Position numbers and translations under genes: made by a program
Assembly (NCBI GenBank): GCA_035296705.1
Contig: DATHAL010000090.1
Span: 1-54,562 of the forward strand
Length of the DNA: 54,562 nt
Direction: 5' to 3'
Origin: WHSW01 sp035296705
Lineage (GTDB): Bacteria; Actinomycetota; Thermoleophilia; Solirubrobacterales; 70-9
In this document: positions 51,440-54,562 of the stretch, piece by piece
Layout: each line of letters begins with the position of its first letter
Numbering within the stretch: position 1 is the stretch's first letter
Notes under the pieces: generated by a model
What the model saw: the letters and a program-made list of their open reading frames with translations, nothing else
Told to the model about the DNA's origin: nothing
The model's database searches: none

Positions 51440-52849
51440 TCAGCCGCGCTCGAACATCCGCCGGCGCTCGTAGTCGGTGACGACCTCGTCGAAGAGCCTT
51501 TGCTCCGTCCGGCCATAGTTGAGGTAGTGGGCCCACACCGACTCGCCAAACACGCTCTTGGCGAACTCGCTGCCCTCCCACAGCTCGACCGCCTCGCGAA
51601 GCGTCGAGGGGAAGGGCTCCGCCCCGGCCTCCTCATAGGCGTTGCCCTTGAGCTCGGGTCCCGGGTCGGTGCCCTTCTCGACCCCGTCGAGCCCCGCGGC
51701 CAGCAGCGCCGCGTAGCCGAGATACGGATTGACGTCGGCGCCCGGGATCCGGCATTCGACCCGGCGTGAGTTGCCGTGTCCGACGATGCGAAAGCCGCAG
51801 GTGCGGTTGTCGCGGCCCCAGGAGATCGAGGTCGGCGCCCAACTCTCGGTCGCGTAGCGCTTGTAGGAGTTGACGGCGGGGGCGACGAACAGGGCGAGCT
51901 CGCGAACCCGCGCGCGCATGCCGCCGAGGTAGTGGCGGAAGACATCCGTCTCCTCGTCACCGTCGACGAAGGCGCTCTCGCCGCCGGACCCGCGAAGGCT
52001 CGAGTGGATGTGGCAGGAGCTGCCGATGTCCTTCTCCGACGGCTTCGCCATGAACGTCGCCGAGATCCCGTTCAGGAACGCGATCTCCTTGACCCCGTTC
52101 TTGTAGATCGAGTGGCGGTCGGCGGAGGTCACCGCGTCGGCGTAGCGGGTGTTGACCTCGTGCTGCCCGTTCCAGGCCTCACCCTTCGAGAACTCGACCG
52201 GGATCCCGGCGGCGTGCATGCCGCGGCGCACGGGGCCGAGGTACTGCTCGTCCATCGTCGTGGCGAGGATGTGGTAGTCGAGGATGTACGGGATCGTCGG
52301 CGTGAGGTCGGAGAAGTCCTTGTCCCAGGCCTCGGCGTAGCTCTCCTTGTAGAGGTAGAACTCGAGCTCGGAGGCGAAGTACGGCGTGTAGCCCATCTCC
52401 GCGGCGCGCTCGTACTGCGCGATCAGCACCTGCCGCGGCGAGGCGACGACCGGCGAGCCGTCGTGATTCGCGACGTCGCAGATGACGAGCGCGGTGCGGT
52501 CCAGCCACGGGATGTGCCGCAGCGTCGTCATGTCCGGGACGATCGCGAAGTCCCCGTAGCCGCCCTCCCAGTTGGCCATCTCATACCCCGGCACCGGGTC
52601 CATCTCCATGTCGAGGGCGAGCAGGTAGTTGCAGCCCTCGATCCCGTGTGAGAGCACCTCGTCGAGGAAGTAGTCGACCTGGATTCGCTTCCCGAACAGC
52701 CGACCCTGCATGTCGGTGAAGGCGGCCACGACCGTGTCGATCGTGCCCGCCTCCGCCTCCGAGCGCAGGTCGTCCGCGCTTAGCATCCCGGCGGTGCCGC
52801 CGGGGCCGCCTGGCCGCTCGGCGCTCACGTGCTGACCGCCGCTAGTCAC
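51440..52849 (-). CDS. Glutamine-synthetase-like gamma-glutamyl-amine ligase (PuuA/GlnA3/GlnA4 type)
   Basis: About 469 residues. The glutamine synthetase fold: TDMQGRLFGKRI, ASELEFYLYK (metal ligand Glu), GQHEVNTRYADAVTSADRH, SSCHIHSSL and NRTCGFRIVGHGNSRRVECRIPGADVNPYL. In the PuuA-type branch ammonia is replaced by an amine, giving a gamma-glutamyl amide at the cost of ATP. There is no adenylylation tyrosine in the usual place that I can identify. Alternative starts are GTG 52828 and ATG 52786. The first GTG overlaps the end of the permease gene by eight bases. Confidence 0.88.
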   Translation of the reverse strand: MTSGGQHVSAERPGGPGGTAGMLSADDLRSEAEAGTIDTVVAAFTDMQGRLFGKRIQVDYFLDEVLSHGIEGCNYLLALDMEMDPVPGYEMANWEGGYGDFAIVPDMTTLRHIPWLDRTALVICDVANHDGSPVVASPRQVLIAQYERAAEMGYTPYFASELEFYLYKESYAEAWDKDFSDLTPTIPYILDYHILATTMDEQYLGPVRRGMHAAGIPVEFSKGEAWNGQHEVNTRYADAVTSADRHSIYKNGVKEIAFLNGISATFMAKPSEKDIGSSCHIHSSLRGSGGESAFVDGDEETDVFRHYLGGMRARVRELALFVAPAVNSYKRYATESWAPTSISWGRDNRTCGFRIVGHGNSRRVECRIPGADVNPYLGYAALLAAGLDGVEKGTDPGPELKGNAYEEAGAEPFPSTLREAVELWEGSEFAKSVFGESVWAHYLNYGRTEQRLFDEVVTDYERRRMFERG

Positions 52850-54473
52850 GCGTGACGACGTCCTCCTCGAGCGTCCGGATCGGACCCTGGTAGCGGTTCT
52901 TGGCCGAGACCAGGTACCAGATGCCGAAGAGCAGCGGCAGGATGATCGCGAACGGCGTGTAGTTGACGACGGTCGCGTCGAAGCCGTCGTTCCACGGCAG
53001 CCCCGTGGGCGCGTAGGGCAGGTCGAGCGCGTAGACGACCACGATCACGAACAGGATCGCGAGCACGTTGACGATCTTCGAGCGCCGCCCAAGGGTCCAC
53101 GGACCGGGCTGGAAGCGATCGCCCGCTCGCAGCCGCAGGTACACCGGGAGGATGTAGGCGAGATACAGGCCGACGGTGCAGATACCGGTGATCGCGTAGA
53201 ACGCGAACGGGACGCCGGACTCGGTGCCCCAGAGGGCCGGGATCGTGATCAGGAAGGCGAAGAACGAAATCGCGATCACCGCGTACAGCGGGACGCGATC
53301 GCGATTGACCCGCCGGAAGAGCGGCCAGCCTGGAATCGCGCGGTCGCGCGAGAACGCGTACCAGGTTCGCGAGGCGCTCGTGAGGCCCGCCGCCACGCAG
53401 AAGATCTGCCCGACGGTCGCGATCAGCATCACCATCTTCGCGGCCCACGGGTCGAGCGAGCTCGTGAAGATCGAGCCGACGAAGCCGAGCGAGTCGTTGA
53501 CCGCGCCGACGTCGTTGGCGGCGAACAGGAACGCGAGCAGCACGAACCAGCCGATCAACGCGGAGAAGAAGACCGAGCGCCACACGCCCTGAGCCGCTGC
53601 CTTCGCAGCGCCTCGCGTCTCCTCCGCCGTGTGCGCGGAGGCGTCGTAACCCGTCTGCGTGTACATCGCGAGCAGGAAGCCGACGGGAAGGACCAGGAGC
53701 CAGAATCCGAGCGTGCTCGTCGACCCGTCGAAGGCGCCGTTGTTGTTGATCCGCTCGCCGAAGACGAAGCTCGCGCTCTGGTGGTCGTCCGGGACGAAGA
53801 CGAGGAGGCCGATGATGACGGCGACTCCGAACACGTGCCAGCCGACAGAGATGTTGTTGAGGAGCGCGAGGACGCGGTCACCGAAGATATTCAGCAGGGT
53901 GACGAACGCGAGGATGATCACGAACAAGCCGAATGGCTCCGCGAGCACTCCGTCGGTGTCGGCGAAATCCACGCCGAGGATGTCGAGGCCGTACAGGCCG
54001 AGCAGGAACCAGAGGAAATACGCGGCCCCGTAGCCGACCGATGCGACGATCCCGACGAGGCCAACGATGTTGAACCAGCCGGTCATCCAGCTCCAGCCCT
54101 TGCCGCCGAGGGCGTGCGCCCACCAGTATGGCCCGCCGGCCGTCGGGTAGGCCGAGGTCAGCTCGGCCATCGAGAGGGCGACCATGAGGACGAAGAAGCA
54201 GAGGACCGGCCAGCCGATCGAAATGGCGATCGGGCCGCCGTTCTGCCATGCGAAGGCGAAGGTCGTAAAGGTCCCGGCGAGGACCGAGATGATCGTGAAC
54301 GAGATCGCGAAGTTGGTGAACCCGGACCACGCGCGCGAGAGCTCCTGCTTGTAGCCCATCTCGTGCAGACGTTGCTCGTCCGCGCTCCGGGTGGTGGCTC
54401 CTTCGGGAGTTTCGCCGGCGGCGCCGCGCCGGGTGACCGGATCCTCGGGCGGACGGGGGGCTCCAGCTTCCAT
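52842..54473 (-). CDS. APC family amino acid/polyamine/choline-type permease
   Basis: 543 residues with twelve membrane segments after a polar N-terminal tail. The family region SGFTNFAISFTIISVLAGTF, the GGPYWWAHAL loop, and YTQTGYDASAHTAEETRGAAKAA are typical of the amino acid/choline (ACT) subgroup that imports GABA, choline or amines. A strong AGGAGGAGG site precedes the ATG. It is the first gene of the operon and probably imports the amine that the GS-like ligase conjugates. Confidence 0.9.
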   Translation of the reverse strand: MEAGAPRPPEDPVTRRGAAGETPEGATTRSADEQRLHEMGYKQELSRAWSGFTNFAISFTIISVLAGTFTTFAFAWQNGGPIAISIGWPVLCFFVLMVALSMAELTSAYPTAGGPYWWAHALGGKGWSWMTGWFNIVGLVGIVASVGYGAAYFLWFLLGLYGLDILGVDFADTDGVLAEPFGLFVIILAFVTLLNIFGDRVLALLNNISVGWHVFGVAVIIGLLVFVPDDHQSASFVFGERINNNGAFDGSTSTLGFWLLVLPVGFLLAMYTQTGYDASAHTAEETRGAAKAAAQGVWRSVFFSALIGWFVLLAFLFAANDVGAVNDSLGFVGSIFTSSLDPWAAKMVMLIATVGQIFCVAAGLTSASRTWYAFSRDRAIPGWPLFRRVNRDRVPLYAVIAISFFAFLITIPALWGTESGVPFAFYAITGICTVGLYLAYILPVYLRLRAGDRFQPGPWTLGRRSKIVNVLAILFVIVVVYALDLPYAPTGLPWNDGFDATVVNYTPFAIILPLLFGIWYLVSAKNRYQGPIRTLEEDVVTRD

Positions 54474-54562
54474 CGACGGACTACCTCCTCCTCGACTGGC
54501 AACTGACCCGGTCTCGGCATATGGTCTGCGGACCGGACCTATGGGACAACGCGACCTTATGA
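54474..54562. promoter_or_regulatory. Upstream region of the amine operon
   Basis: The 89 bases to the window edge contain an inverted repeat CCGGTC-N17-GACCGG (54508-54536), a possible operator. An ATG on the plus strand at 54541 opens a frame that leaves the window, and could be the start of a divergent gene; nothing else supports it. Confidence 0.3.

Noticed and set aside
54541..54562. Start of a divergent gene at the right edge (ATG on the plus strand)
   Set aside because: Only seven codons are visible, with no ribosome-binding site; cannot be supported.

Overview
This is a GC-rich stretch with many GTG and TTG starts and very tight gene packing. It reads as a chromosomal segment of a high-GC actinobacterium. 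A secreted protein with NSVKSDD-type repeats, an AtpZ-led ATP synthase operon, a MarP-like protease and an AddAB-like nuclease pair point to the Thermoleophilia (Gaiellales/Solirubrobacterales). That placement is inference from gene style, not from a marker gene. No rRNA, tRNA, transposase, integrase, prophage or CRISPR array was seen, and no gap between genes exceeds about 210 bases.

Left part (1-24.7 kb): the 5' part of glyA and a secreted repeat protein on the minus strand are followed by a glycan assembly run (DUF354 glycosyltransferase-like, polyprenyl-phosphate sugar transferase, AsnB amidotransferase, WecA/TagO-like phosphotransferase). Next comes the complete ATP synthase operon atpZ-I-B-E-F-H-A-G-D-C, which starts with a hairpin leader. 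After it lie an M20 peptidase, an LCP glycopolymer ligase, a nucleotide-sugar dehydrogenase, a sugar-nucleotide transferase with a hexapeptide tail, a PGI/PMI isomerase and an antiporter. Then ArfB and AhcY run on the minus strand, and a second sugar-nucleotide transferase diverges from ahcY.

Middle part (24.7-40.2 kb): a five-PAS histidine kinase with a single-domain response regulator, thrB, a ParA/SnoaL-like pair, a zinc-ribbon FHA protein, small envelope proteins, a MecA-N-type penicillin-binding protein, a MarP-like protease and several regulators (HxlR, LysR, TetR). Two regulatory circuits can be read from the DNA. One is a CsoR-type GC palindrome placed inside the promoter of a Met/His-rich membrane protein. 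The other is a TetR circuit in which the same TAnTAGAG-N6-CTCTAnTA operator lies in front of tetR, between two divergent SnoaL-like genes, and in weaker form on the start codon of a DUF2867 gene.

Right part (40.2-54.5 kb): a GGCT-like gene and an AddA/AddB-like helicase-nuclease pair on the minus strand, two plus-strand genes (unknown protein, class I amidotransferase), and a five-gene minus-strand operon: APC permease, glutamine-synthetase-like ligase, PuuD-like hydrolase, aldehyde dehydrogenase and short-chain dehydrogenase. This last operon looks like import and gamma-glutamyl-protected oxidation of an amine. The SDR in place of an amine oxidase suggests an amino-alcohol substrate.

Ten genes have a TAnnnT-like -10 hexamer 6-10 bases before the start codon and no convincing Shine-Dalgarno sequence, so leaderless transcription is probably common in this genome.
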